From positions 1 to 29,627 of the IMG/VR virus record IMGVR_UViG_3300044858_001908: 29,627 nt of DNA, one strand, 5' to 3'. Position 1 is the stretch's first letter, and each line of letters starts with the position of its first letter. Of this stretch, positions 23,923 through 29,627 are shown piece by piece. The translations under genes and the position numbers were made by a program. This stretch comes from a virus. The notes beneath the pieces were generated by a model that was not told the origin of the DNA, did not search any database, and saw only the letters and a program-made list of their open reading frames with translations.

Positions 23923-24381
23923 TCAAGGCTTCACAGGCCATTCAACAGTCCAAGGGAACCCTGCTTGCGCTGTAATGTCACGCAGTGCAGTCCGGTAAGA
24001 CGCCCAAACCCCTTTATCCACTGGGCTGTCGATGAGCTGTGTCCAATCGCATTCTGTAAGCAACGTGGTACGCTGCGCCCTAACCTGAACAGCTTGCGCC
24101 ATCGCTTTATCCGCCGCCTCTTCTTCGCCCATCTCCGTAACAACGTACTGCTGCGTCCAGACCCCGTCGATCAACACCGCATCAGCTTCATCCCGCTTCT
24201 GTGTAGCAGGATTAAAGTACGGTGGCGTTACAATCTTGAGTTTAGTTACGCCAAAGTGCGCAGCCTCTTCCTCCGTGAGCTTTCTAGCAAGGCAGAAGTG
24301 CTCTGCATCCCACTGAGTTGGCTCAATGTCATTGATGTGACGAACAAAAACACCTTCCTGAGACTGCACATATCTAAGCAT
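23923..24381 (-). CDS. Tail assembly chaperone-like protein (Phage_tail_APC)
   Basis: The protein has 152 residues. The C-terminal part (about 97-150) carries the signature of phage tail assembly chaperones: RAQRTTLLTECDWTQLIDSP, then VWASYRTALRDITAQAGFP and a final VEWP. The N-terminal part (about 20-85) is a small alpha/beta segment. Proteins with this end typically lie next to tail-fibre genes and help fold or attach fibres; here it follows the fibre and propeller genes with only one small gene between. The partner is probably one of those two. AGGAG lies about 8 nt before the ATG. Confidence 0.82.
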   Translation of the reverse strand: MLRYVQSQEGVFVRHINDIEPTQWDAEHFCLARKLTEEEAAHFGVTKLKIVTPPYFNPATQKRDEADAVLIDGVWTQQYVVTEMGEEEAADKAMAQAVQVRAQRTTLLTECDWTQLIDSPVDKGVWASYRTALRDITAQAGFPWTVEWPVKP

Positions 24382-24386
24382 TGTTT

Positions 24387-24683
24387 TTACTCCTTATTCT
24401 TGCGTTTGGCTGTGGCTCGCGCTACCGCCGCTGCGAACGCCTGCTCGTCGTCAATCTGTGAGCGAAGAGCGCCTATAATAGCCTCAACTGAATTCATCTG
24501 CTGCAGGGTAGCCGCAAGACGTTCTGCTGCGTTGATTTTAAACTCGCTATCTAGCGCCACTTTTAACAAGTGCTCAAAGTTAATGCGATCAAAGTCGTAA
24601 TGAAAATACTCTACCTCGCGGGCGTAAATAGCCTCGGCAATAGTGTCGTATTTGTAGTCCGCTGTCAGTTGAGTATAGATCAT
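24387..24683 (-). CDS. Small helical protein between propeller and tail chaperone genes
   Basis: This 98-residue protein is all helical and charged (TIAEAIYAREVEYFHYDFDRIN, AERLAATLQQMNSVEAIIGALR), ending in a basic tail (RATAKRKNKE). There is no membrane segment or metal motif. Its position suggests a helper for the fibre/propeller proteins, and the name remains open. AGAGGA precedes the ATG at a normal distance. Confidence 0.7.
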   Translation of the reverse strand: MIYTQLTADYKYDTIAEAIYAREVEYFHYDFDRINFEHLLKVALDSEFKINAAERLAATLQQMNSVEAIIGALRSQIDDEQAFAAAVARATAKRKNKE

Positions 24684-24694
24684 GTTTATCCTCT

Positions 24695-25744
24695 TTACGG
24701 GTTTACGTTGAACGCCACGCTATTGCCATTCCCCGTAGGAAGTGTAGCTGGGTTAGTGTATTTAGTGCCAAACCCTGAACCGGACCACGGATAGGCTGAA
24801 ACATAGGGTGTTGTACTATGAGCTACAGCTATAGCATCACCAGCAGAATTAAAGGCCACGCCACTGCCAGTTCCTGCAGGAAGCGTGGCTGGATTAGTGT
24901 ATTTAGTGCCAAACCCTGAGCCCGACCAAGGATAGGCTGAAACAAAAGGTGTTGTACTGTGAGCTACAGCTATAGCGTCCCCTGCTGGAGTAAAGGCTAT
25001 TCCCCTGCCAGTCCCTGTAGGAAGTGTAGCTGGGTTAGTGTATTTAGTGCCAAACCCTGAGCCCGACCAAGGGTAGGCTGTAACATAGGGTGTTGTACTA
25101 TGAGCTACAGCTATAGCGTCCCCTGCTGGAGTAAAGGCCACGTTAACACCGGTGAATGCAGGAAGCGTAGCGGGGTTAGCGTATTTAGTGCCAAACCCTG
25201 AACCAGACCACTGATAGGCTGCAACATAGGGCGACCCACTATGAGCTACAGCTATAGCGTCCCCTGCTGGAGTAAAGGCCACGCCACTGCAAGTTCCTGC
25301 AGGAAGCGTAGCGGGGTCAGCGTATTTAGTGCCAAACCCTGAACCCGACCAAGGGTAGGCTGTAACATAGGGGGAGAAAGAGCTGGTTGTAGCTATAGCA
25401 TCACCAGCAGGAGTAAAGGCCACGCCGCCAGACCCTGTAGGAAGCGTGGCTGGATCGGCGTATTTAGTGCCAAACCCTGAACCAGACCACGGATAGACTA
25501 AAATATAGGGCGACCCACCATGAGATAAAGCTATAGCATCACCAGCAGAATTAAAGGCCACGCCATCGCCAGTCCCTGCAGGAAGCGTAGCGGGGTTAGC
25601 GTATTTAGTGCCAAACCCTGAACCAGACCAAGGATAGGCGGAAACAAAGGGTGTTGTATCGTGAGCTATAGCTATAGCTTCTGTTACCACAGGCGGCCCA
25701 AACGACCGTTGATTCATAAGCATACTTTGCTGAGCCCCACTCAT
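24695..25744 (-). CDS. Seven-repeat beta-propeller tail protein
   Basis: This 349-residue protein is built almost wholly of seven near-identical 46-47-residue repeats with the shared core YPWSGSGFGTKY, then NPATLP and GDAIAVAHSTTPYVSAY. Seven repeats of this size fit a seven-bladed WD40-like beta-propeller, with the first strand (TEAIAIAHD) and the last (SVAFNVNP) able to close the ring. It follows a fibre protein, so a role in receptor or surface-glycan binding at the tail tip is likely. The open frame reaches ATG 25771, but ATG 25742-25744 overlaps the fibre stop as ATGA and has AGGGAG 9 nt upstream, so I use that. No signal peptide. The fold and role are inferred from repeat number and context. 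Confidence 0.82.
   Translation of the reverse strand: MSGAQQSMLMNQRSFGPPVVTEAIAIAHDTTPFVSAYPWSGSGFGTKYANPATLPAGTGDGVAFNSAGDAIALSHGGSPYILVYPWSGSGFGTKYADPATLPTGSGGVAFTPAGDAIATTSSFSPYVTAYPWSGSGFGTKYADPATLPAGTCSGVAFTPAGDAIAVAHSGSPYVAAYQWSGSGFGTKYANPATLPAFTGVNVAFTPAGDAIAVAHSTTPYVTAYPWSGSGFGTKYTNPATLPTGTGRGIAFTPAGDAIAVAHSTTPFVSAYPWSGSGFGTKYTNPATLPAGTGSGVAFNSAGDAIAVAHSTTPYVSAYPWSGSGFGTKYTNPATLPTGNGNSVAFNVNP
24700..25690. repeat. Seven tandem 141-bp coding repeats
   Basis: The landmark TTTAGTGCCAAACCCTGA recurs at 24761, 24902, 25043, 25184, 25325, 25463 and 25604. Successive distances are 141, 141, 141, 141, 138 and 141 bp. The repeats are very similar at the DNA level, including synonymous positions, which points to recent duplication or frequent homogenisation. 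Confidence 0.95.
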
Positions 25745-26949
25745 GTGAGTCCACTCCCTGAAATCAACCATGTCGTTGAAGTCAGCTTAATTGCTGTAGC
25801 CGAACCATATTGAGCCAAACTGCGGGAGCCAGTTGTACCGGCAGAACTTAAATACATTGTGTCTGTTGTGATGGCAATTGTGACTACTTGGCTTGTCATG
25901 TTGATAAACGTAATCGCTGTGCCCAGCGGGTAAGCCACAGAAGCGTTTGCAGGGATAGTAAAGGTGCGGGCATTGGCGTCGGTTGAAGGGTGCAGTATGT
26001 GTTTTCCAGCATCTGCCAGTACCAGCGTGTACGCCGCGCTTTGTGAGTTTTGCGGTATATTTCTAAAGCCAACTGCGTCAGTCCCATCCGCCGTACAAGT
26101 AGACAGGTTGCCAGAGGTGGGCGTACCAAGCACAGGGGTAACGAGAGTGGGGCTTGTGGCAAATACCAGAGAACCCGTGCCAGTCTCGTCTGTAACGGCT
26201 GAGGCAAGATTGGCACTTGAAGGCGTAGCTAGGAACGTAGCTACGCCCGCGGCAAGGCCGGAAACACCTGTTGAAATAGGTAGGCCAGTGGCGTTAGTCA
26301 ATACTCCGCTTGTTGGGGTGCCCAGCAATGGGGTTACGAGCGTGGGGCTGGTGGCAAACACCAGCGCGCCTGAGCCAGTCTCATCAGTTACCGCAGCCGC
26401 AAGATTAGCGCTCGAAGGTGTGCCAAGGAACGTAGCCACGCCACTGCCAAAAGACGTTATGCCGGTACCGCCGTTGGCAACAGGCAGCGTACCCGTGACA
26501 TCGCTGGCAAGGTTGATTGTCGCAGCGGTTAGGCTTGCTTTTATTACCGCCGCACCTGCGCCCGCACCATCTGTAACCACCATCACCGTAGCGCCGGTAG
26601 CAACGGTCACCGTAGCGCCTGAACCCTGCGCAATAATGATGCTTTGGCTGCCGGTGGTGGCGTTCTCGATGATCCAGACCTTGGACACAGTGTTAGGCCC
26701 AAGGGTCACGGTGCGGGTGGCGGTCAGCGCGACAGCAGAGGTGATCTTCAGGTAGAGGGAGCGGGTGCCGTCCGCCGTAGCGTCAGGCATCGTGAACGTC
26801 TCGTTGGCGTTCGCCGCCATCTGCTTGGTGCCGAGGCTGAAGGCGTCAGCAATCAGAGACAGGTTGGTATTGGTGCTGGTGCCCCAAGTGCCGTCTTCGT
26901 CCCCTGTGGTGATCTCTTTCAGGCGTAGGTCATTTACGTACGTTGCCAT
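25741..26949 (-). CDS. Tail-fibre-like protein
   Basis: This 402-residue protein is of a type very common in aquatic phages. The N-terminus, MATYVNDLRLKEITTGDEDG, is followed by GTWGTSTNTNL, the virion-attachment style of these fibres. Residues 150-164 (DVTGTLPVANGGTGI) are the hallmark fibre motif. Residues 170-214 and 235-279 are two copies of a GVATFLxTPSSANLA-containing segment, probably beta-helical shaft. The C-terminal 110 residues (SQSAAYTLVLADAGKHILHP and so on) form a beta-sandwich-like end seen in fibre tips. It would bind the host surface or serve as a shaft for the propeller protein encoded next. GAGGATAAATC precedes the ATG. Confidence 0.88.
   Translation of the reverse strand: MATYVNDLRLKEITTGDEDGTWGTSTNTNLSLIADAFSLGTKQMAANANETFTMPDATADGTRSLYLKITSAVALTATRTVTLGPNTVSKVWIIENATTGSQSIIIAQGSGATVTVATGATVMVVTDGAGAGAAVIKASLTAATINLASDVTGTLPVANGGTGITSFGSGVATFLGTPSSANLAAAVTDETGSGALVFATSPTLVTPLLGTPTSGVLTNATGLPISTGVSGLAAGVATFLATPSSANLASAVTDETGTGSLVFATSPTLVTPVLGTPTSGNLSTCTADGTDAVGFRNIPQNSQSAAYTLVLADAGKHILHPSTDANARTFTIPANASVAYPLGTAITFINMTSQVVTIAITTDTMYLSSAGTTGSRSLAQYGSATAIKLTSTTWLISGSGLT
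25754..25759 (-). promoter_or_regulatory. Ribosome binding site AGGGAG that decides the propeller start
   Basis: AGGGAG on the minus strand lies 9 nt before the ATG at 25742-25744. The longer alternative start at 25771 is upstream of this site, inside the preceding fibre gene. The site supports translational coupling through the ATGA overlap. Confidence 0.6.
26113..26442. repeat. Duplicated 45-residue segment in the fibre gene
   Basis: Two similar blocks of about 135 bp lie at 26113-26247 and 26308-26442, with a period of 195 bp (65 residues). The protein copies differ at only a few positions, while the DNA has many synonymous changes. This duplication is therefore older than the propeller repeats. 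Confidence 0.85.
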
Positions 26950-26992
26950 GATTTATCCTCAAACTGCTATGTCTGCTGCGGCCCCGAGGGCT

Positions 26993-27883
26993 TTACGTAG
27001 TTGCTATATTAATCCAATTGGGAGTTTGCGTATCGGTCACGTTATTCCAGTTGGGGGTTTGTGCGTCAGATATAGTCGTCCATCCAGCGATACGAACTGT
27101 GCCCACTGCCGCCGTTCCCGATACGCCCACCACCTGTACCAGATCACTGACTACTATGGAGACAGTCCCGACTGCTCCTTGGCCCTCAGAACCTACAGCG
27201 AGAACCCCGGGTACCGCTGGCCTTAGTGCAGTGGTGAACGCGACCCGAGAATAACTTGTGCTATTGGCTGCGCTCCATGTCCACGTTGCGGGTGTGTACG
27301 TGCCTGAAGCCCACGCGACACTACCCAGACCCCCTGTTGCGTCGTTGGTGTCGCTCTGAACTACGGTAAGAAAGTTTGACAGGTAACTAGCGGTAAAGGT
27401 CCCCGAGCCTCGATTGTGCGCGTTGCCAGCACCCGCCAGAATAATAGCCCCCGGCGTTATGGGCGTTATCGGGGGTGGGGTGGGTATAGCGCTGTTAGTT
27501 CCGGTCGTTGTTACCGTGGTAACGTCTATGGGGGTGACCAAATCAACGCCGCGCCAAACATGGACCTCAACCACCCCTGCGGCAGCAGTACTTATCGTAC
27601 CGCCGGTTAGCGTCACCGTCGTGTCGGGGGTCACCCCCATGAGCTTGTATCCGGCACGCAGCTCCGTGTCAAACGTGTCGTTGGCGTACCCCGTAGCTAT
27701 TATTGTGTACCCTGCGATTACTAACGCCCGGGTAGCGGTAGTACCGATAGAAAAACACACAACCACGATGTCATCGGCTGAGGGCGCAGAATCCGTGCCG
27801 CCAGTGAGCGTTGTCAGGGGCACGACTATGTTAGACGCGGTCCCCGAGTAGCCTTGTGTAAATCCGCCGACATAACTAAGCAT
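26993..27883 (-). CDS. Beta-rich virion protein with C-terminal QTPNW repeats
   Basis: The protein has 296 residues. The first 220 residues are Thr/Val/Gly-rich with regular beta strands, including YVGGFTQGYSGTASNIVVPL, GTTATRALVIAGYTII and GGLGSVAWASGTYTPATW. This pattern is typical of jelly-roll or concanavalin-like phage structural proteins. The last 25 residues contain a tandem pair of DxQTPNWxN/I units, which I recall at the end of several phage virion proteins; they may be a short attachment peptide. It is encoded between a small beta protein and the fibre gene and is likely a tail or head decoration protein. A 43-bp gap to the fibre gene holds a small GCCC/GGGC hairpin with no U-run. 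GAGGTGG precedes the ATG. Confidence 0.78.
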   Translation of the reverse strand: MLSYVGGFTQGYSGTASNIVVPLTTLTGGTDSAPSADDIVVVCFSIGTTATRALVIAGYTIIATGYANDTFDTELRAGYKLMGVTPDTTVTLTGGTISTAAAGVVEVHVWRGVDLVTPIDVTTVTTTGTNSAIPTPPPITPITPGAIILAGAGNAHNRGSGTFTASYLSNFLTVVQSDTNDATGGLGSVAWASGTYTPATWTWSAANSTSYSRVAFTTALRPAVPGVLAVGSEGQGAVGTVSIVVSDLVQVVGVSGTAAVGTVRIAGWTTISDAQTPNWNNVTDTQTPNWINIATT

Positions 27884-27898
27884 TGCGCCACCTCACGC

Positions 27899-28357
27899 TC
27901 ACGCGATGCGAATAATGGCCGTGGCAGCGACTGCCGCTGGGAACTGAATCTGAAAATCTCCGCTAGAGACTGTCTGATCTCCGCCAAAACTGAGGACGGC
28001 GCACGCGGGGTCGCCTGTTGCGGTATCGTTGTAAATCAGCGCCCCGCAGGTTGTGAACGATGCGGCAGTCCACGTAGTATCGGCAAAATCACACACCGCT
28101 GTTGTGGAAGACGCGACAGGGGTGATTGAAGTCAGGGTATTGCCGCCCGTTGTGTACCCGCTGCCGGAGCCAAGTTCATCCGTAGACAGGTTGGTGTAGC
28201 TGGTGGTGGCCGCCCCAAAAGTGCCAGACCCTGATGCAGTGGCTTTTAGCAGCGCGACCTTGAAGGTGTTACCCGTAGACGCAGTGAAGTTGTGTACTGC
28301 CTGAAACAGCTCTACCTTAAAGCTGGTGGGCATTGCGGTTGTTATGCTAATAGGCAT
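27899..28357 (-). CDS. Small beta-rich virion protein
   Basis: The protein has 152 residues. It opens PISITTAMPTSFKVELFQAVHNF, then has Thr/Ser/Gly-rich strands and ends DFQIQFPAAVAATAIIRIA. I recognise this layout (TSFKxELxxGxHNF ... FKVALL ... LIYND ... FGGDQTVSSGDFQIQFP) as a widespread but unnamed protein family in aquatic tailed phages, found next to adaptor or fibre genes. A structural role is probable. GGAGAG lies about 5 nt before the ATG. Confidence 0.8.
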   Translation of the reverse strand: MPISITTAMPTSFKVELFQAVHNFTASTGNTFKVALLKATASGSGTFGAATTSYTNLSTDELGSGSGYTTGGNTLTSITPVASSTTAVCDFADTTWTAASFTTCGALIYNDTATGDPACAVLSFGGDQTVSSGDFQIQFPAAVAATAIIRIA

Positions 28358-28358
28358 G

Positions 28359-28646
28359 TTAACTCTCCAATAATTTTACAAGGTCCTGATGCCCTGCGGC
28401 ACGGAATTTATTTGCTAGCGTCGTGTGGTTTGAGCTAATCGCCTGCTTCATGTAGTGGACAAGAACTGTGCGAATCTCACCCTTAAAGGCGTCCACCTGA
28501 TCGCTAATAGCCGGGTGGCATTTGCCACCAGCATAAATTATTCTTGCCAGCGCCTGCTCCGCTAGTTCTTCCGGGGTAAAACCCCTGCCAGAAACAGAAC
28601 TCACCGTTATGGAGCCTAAATTTAAAACCCCATTTGCGCTAAGCAT
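28359..28646 (-). CDS. Small conserved helical phage protein
   Basis: The protein has 95 residues. The segment RGFTPEELAEQALARIIYAG, followed by HPAISDQVDAFKGEIRTVLVHYMKQAI and a final GHQDLVKLLE, matches a small unnamed family commonly found beside head-tail adaptor genes of aquatic phages. All-helical after a short beta start; no membrane segment or catalytic motif. Its start overlaps the end of the adaptor gene by 8 bp, so it is probably translated by coupling. A head-tail completion or scaffolding role is possible but unproven. Confidence 0.8.
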   Translation of the reverse strand: MLSANGVLNLGSITVSSVSGRGFTPEELAEQALARIIYAGGKCHPAISDQVDAFKGEIRTVLVHYMKQAISSNHTTLANKFRAAGHQDLVKLLES

Positions 28647-29274
28647 TACCCACCTTCCTCTTCACCTGACCGTCGCGGTACGCGTCTCCGCGCAGTTTAC
28701 CATCACCCACTTGAATAAGCAGCGTGAGAGCCTGTACGTACAGCTTCTCATAGAGCGCCACCATATCAGCTTCTCCCTTCTGGAACCGTACCGCTTCAAC
28801 CAGCGCGCCATTAAGCAGGGCCGAGTCAAACTCCTCGCCAAGCCAAGTGGTACCTGCCGTAACAATAGACTCAGGGTAGTACGAGAAGTGAATCTCGGAG
28901 CTGTAGTTGGAGTTGGGGGTTGGCCCGAGGATGAACGTGTCTTGGTCAAACACCGCGTAGTACTTGGGTTGCCCCGCGTCTGTCGGGTTGGGGTACGCCT
29001 CACGGATAAAGTTTACGTCTTTGTTAATCAAGTACGAATAGTTGTTCGACGCGTCAATGACGGCCAAAGAGTAAACGTACAGCATGCCCGTCGGCATCGT
29101 CAGGTATTTGTTACCAGAAGTTAGCGAGCCGGTTTGGTTCTTACGAAACGCAGGCAAGTCCACAGTGGTGTAGATTTTTTGCTCGGCTTGCTGCGTAAAC
29201 ATGGCGAGCTGGGGTGCCGTGAACGTCTGCTCGCAGATGTCTTCTATATTTGTCGTCAGTTCGCTGTAGTTCAC
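28639..29274 (-). CDS. Head-to-tail adaptor protein (P22 gp4 / T7 gp11-like)
   Basis: This 211-residue protein starts at GTG (29272-29274) behind GAGGGG. The N-terminal helices (TTNIEDICEQTFTAPQLAMFTQQAEQKIY) are followed by a beta domain with YLTMPTGMLYVYSLAVID and FILGPTPNSNYSSEIHFSYYPESIV, and a final helical part with ALLNGALVEAVRFQKGEAD and LYEKLYVQALTLL. This helix-beta-helix layout is that of phage adaptor proteins that form a ring between the portal and the tail nozzle in short-tailed phages. The upstream genes, beyond the window, should include portal and capsid. It supports a podovirus-like virion together with the gp10-like protein at 20069-21937. Confidence 0.85.
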   Translation of the reverse strand: MNYSELTTNIEDICEQTFTAPQLAMFTQQAEQKIYTTVDLPAFRKNQTGSLTSGNKYLTMPTGMLYVYSLAVIDASNNYSYLINKDVNFIREAYPNPTDAGQPKYYAVFDQDTFILGPTPNSNYSSEIHFSYYPESIVTAGTTWLGEEFDSALLNGALVEAVRFQKGEADMVALYEKLYVQALTLLIQVGDGKLRGDAYRDGQVKRKVGNA

Positions 29275-29289
29275 GGGCTGCCCCTCATC

Positions 29290-29454
29290 TTACTTTTTGG
29301 GTTTCTTGTGGGCGGAATCTTTCATAATGCGACCGTCGGGCATGCGGTGCTCGCCTTTGCCTACCTTGCCGCCCTTCTTCATTTTACCTACGCCGTCAGC
29401 AGCAAACGCAGGAACTTTTTTACCGCCTTTGGTAACCATTTCCAGTTTTTTCAT
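29290..29454 (-). CDS. 54-residue Lys/Gly-rich protein
   Basis: The frame from ATG 29452-29454 to TAA 29290-29292 encodes 54 residues, starting MKKLEMVTKGGKKVPAFAAD and ending in a very basic tail. It contains KKGGKVGKGEHRMPDGRIM. AGGAG lies about 5 nt before the start, and it fits neatly in the space between two co-oriented genes. Similar tiny basic KKGGKV proteins occur next to structural genes in aquatic phages; it may bind DNA or a virion protein. Function unknown. Confidence 0.75.
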   Translation of the reverse strand: MKKLEMVTKGGKKVPAFAADGVGKMKKGGKVGKGEHRMPDGRIMKDSAHKKPKK

Positions 29455-29472
29455 GGTGCTCTCCTAGATGAT

Positions 29473-29627
29473 TTACGCCATTGGCCCACGGGCCATTGTG
29501 CCTTTTGTAGCTGCGCCGTTGCCGCGAGTCTTTACCCCGCTGGTTTTAACACCAACAGACTGATTAACGGTATCGACTTTGTACGCCGTTGGAACAACTG
29601 GCATCACAACAACCTTTGGACCTGCGT
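29473..29627 (-). CDS. C-terminal part of an unknown small phage protein (cut by the window edge)
   Basis: The minus-strand frame is open from the right edge to TAA at 29473-29475 and encodes at least 50 residues: a valine-rich start (KVVVMPVVPTAYKVDTVN) and then TSGVKTRGNGAATKGTMARG, ending PMA. The RGNGAATKG pattern followed by ARGPMA is one I recall from small proteins encoded near adaptor genes in aquatic phages. The end is rich in Gly, Ala and Arg and probably flexible. The true start and length lie outside the window. Function unknown. Confidence 0.65.
   Translation of the reverse strand, partial: AGPKVVVMPVVPTAYKVDTVNQSVGVKTSGVKTRGNGAATKGTMARGPMA

Noticed and set aside
23893-24600. 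Plus-strand open frame of 235 codons across the tail chaperone region
   Set aside because: It crosses two well-supported minus-strand genes and their boundary and has no recognisable motif.
24700-25690. Tandem repeats as a CRISPR array or diversity-generating retroelement template
   Set aside because: The units are 141 bp, fully coding in one frame, with no unique spacers. No reverse transcriptase or template repeat is seen in the window.
25964-26755. Plus-strand open frame of 263 codons opposite the fibre gene
   Set aside because: It copies the repeat structure of the fibre gene on the other strand and is low in complexity. The minus-strand frame has known fibre motifs and a good ribosome binding site.
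26950-26992. GCCC/GGGC hairpin between the QTPNW and fibre genes as a terminator
   Set aside because: The stem is only 4 bp, there is no U-run, and the operon continues directly with a good ribosome binding site.

Overview
The window is the replication module plus most of the late (virion and lysis) module of a tailed double-stranded DNA phage, most likely a podovirus-like phage of an aquatic Gram-negative bacterium. This rests on the combination of a P22/T7-type head-to-tail adaptor protein, a P22 gp10-like DNA-stabilisation/tail-tube protein, very large internal (ejection) proteins, fibre proteins with the VANGGTG motif, a 3TM holin and a GH24 lysozyme. Many of the small proteins resemble ones I know from uncultured marine and freshwater phages. 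No integrase, portal, capsid, terminase, DNA polymerase or phage RNA polymerase is present; those genes would lie outside the window. There is no CRISPR array, tRNA or insertion sequence.

Left part, plus strand (about 1-6820): a small basic HNH-like protein, a SNF2-type helicase, a strong sigma70-like promoter, a conserved coiled-coil protein, a small excisionase/MerR-like HTH protein, a putative zinc-containing ssDNA-binding protein, a primase-polymerase fused to a DUF927-type helicase, and a small conserved protein. Several of these genes overlap by ATGA, so they look translationally coupled. The run ends at a strong intrinsic terminator (6863-6886).

Right part, minus strand (29627 down to 6885): one co-directional late operon of at least 22.7 kb with gaps of no more than about 52 bp. 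In transcription order it holds an unknown protein (cut by the window end), a small Lys/Gly-rich protein, the tail adaptor, three small conserved or virion proteins, a tail-fibre-like protein, a seven-repeat beta-propeller protein, two small proteins including a tail assembly chaperone, three membrane proteins, holin, lysozyme, the stabilisation/tail-tube protein, a C1q-like jelly-roll protein, and four proteins probably belonging to the internal ejection apparatus. The last two of these are 620 and 2364 residues long. The 2364-residue protein alone takes up 24% of the window and carries an HEATH metallopeptidase motif.

The two modules converge at about 6885, where the stop codon of the giant gene shares two bases with the U-tract of the plus-strand terminator. 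The points most worth a second look are the giant peptidase-containing ejection protein with consensus-like sliding-clamp-binding peptides (QLDLF, QQDLF), the seven near-identical 141-bp propeller repeats, the Cys4/acidic-tail candidate SSB, and the small HNH-like protein with an EF-hand-like loop. I found no defence system or retroelement; the novelty here lies in the virion and ejection proteins.
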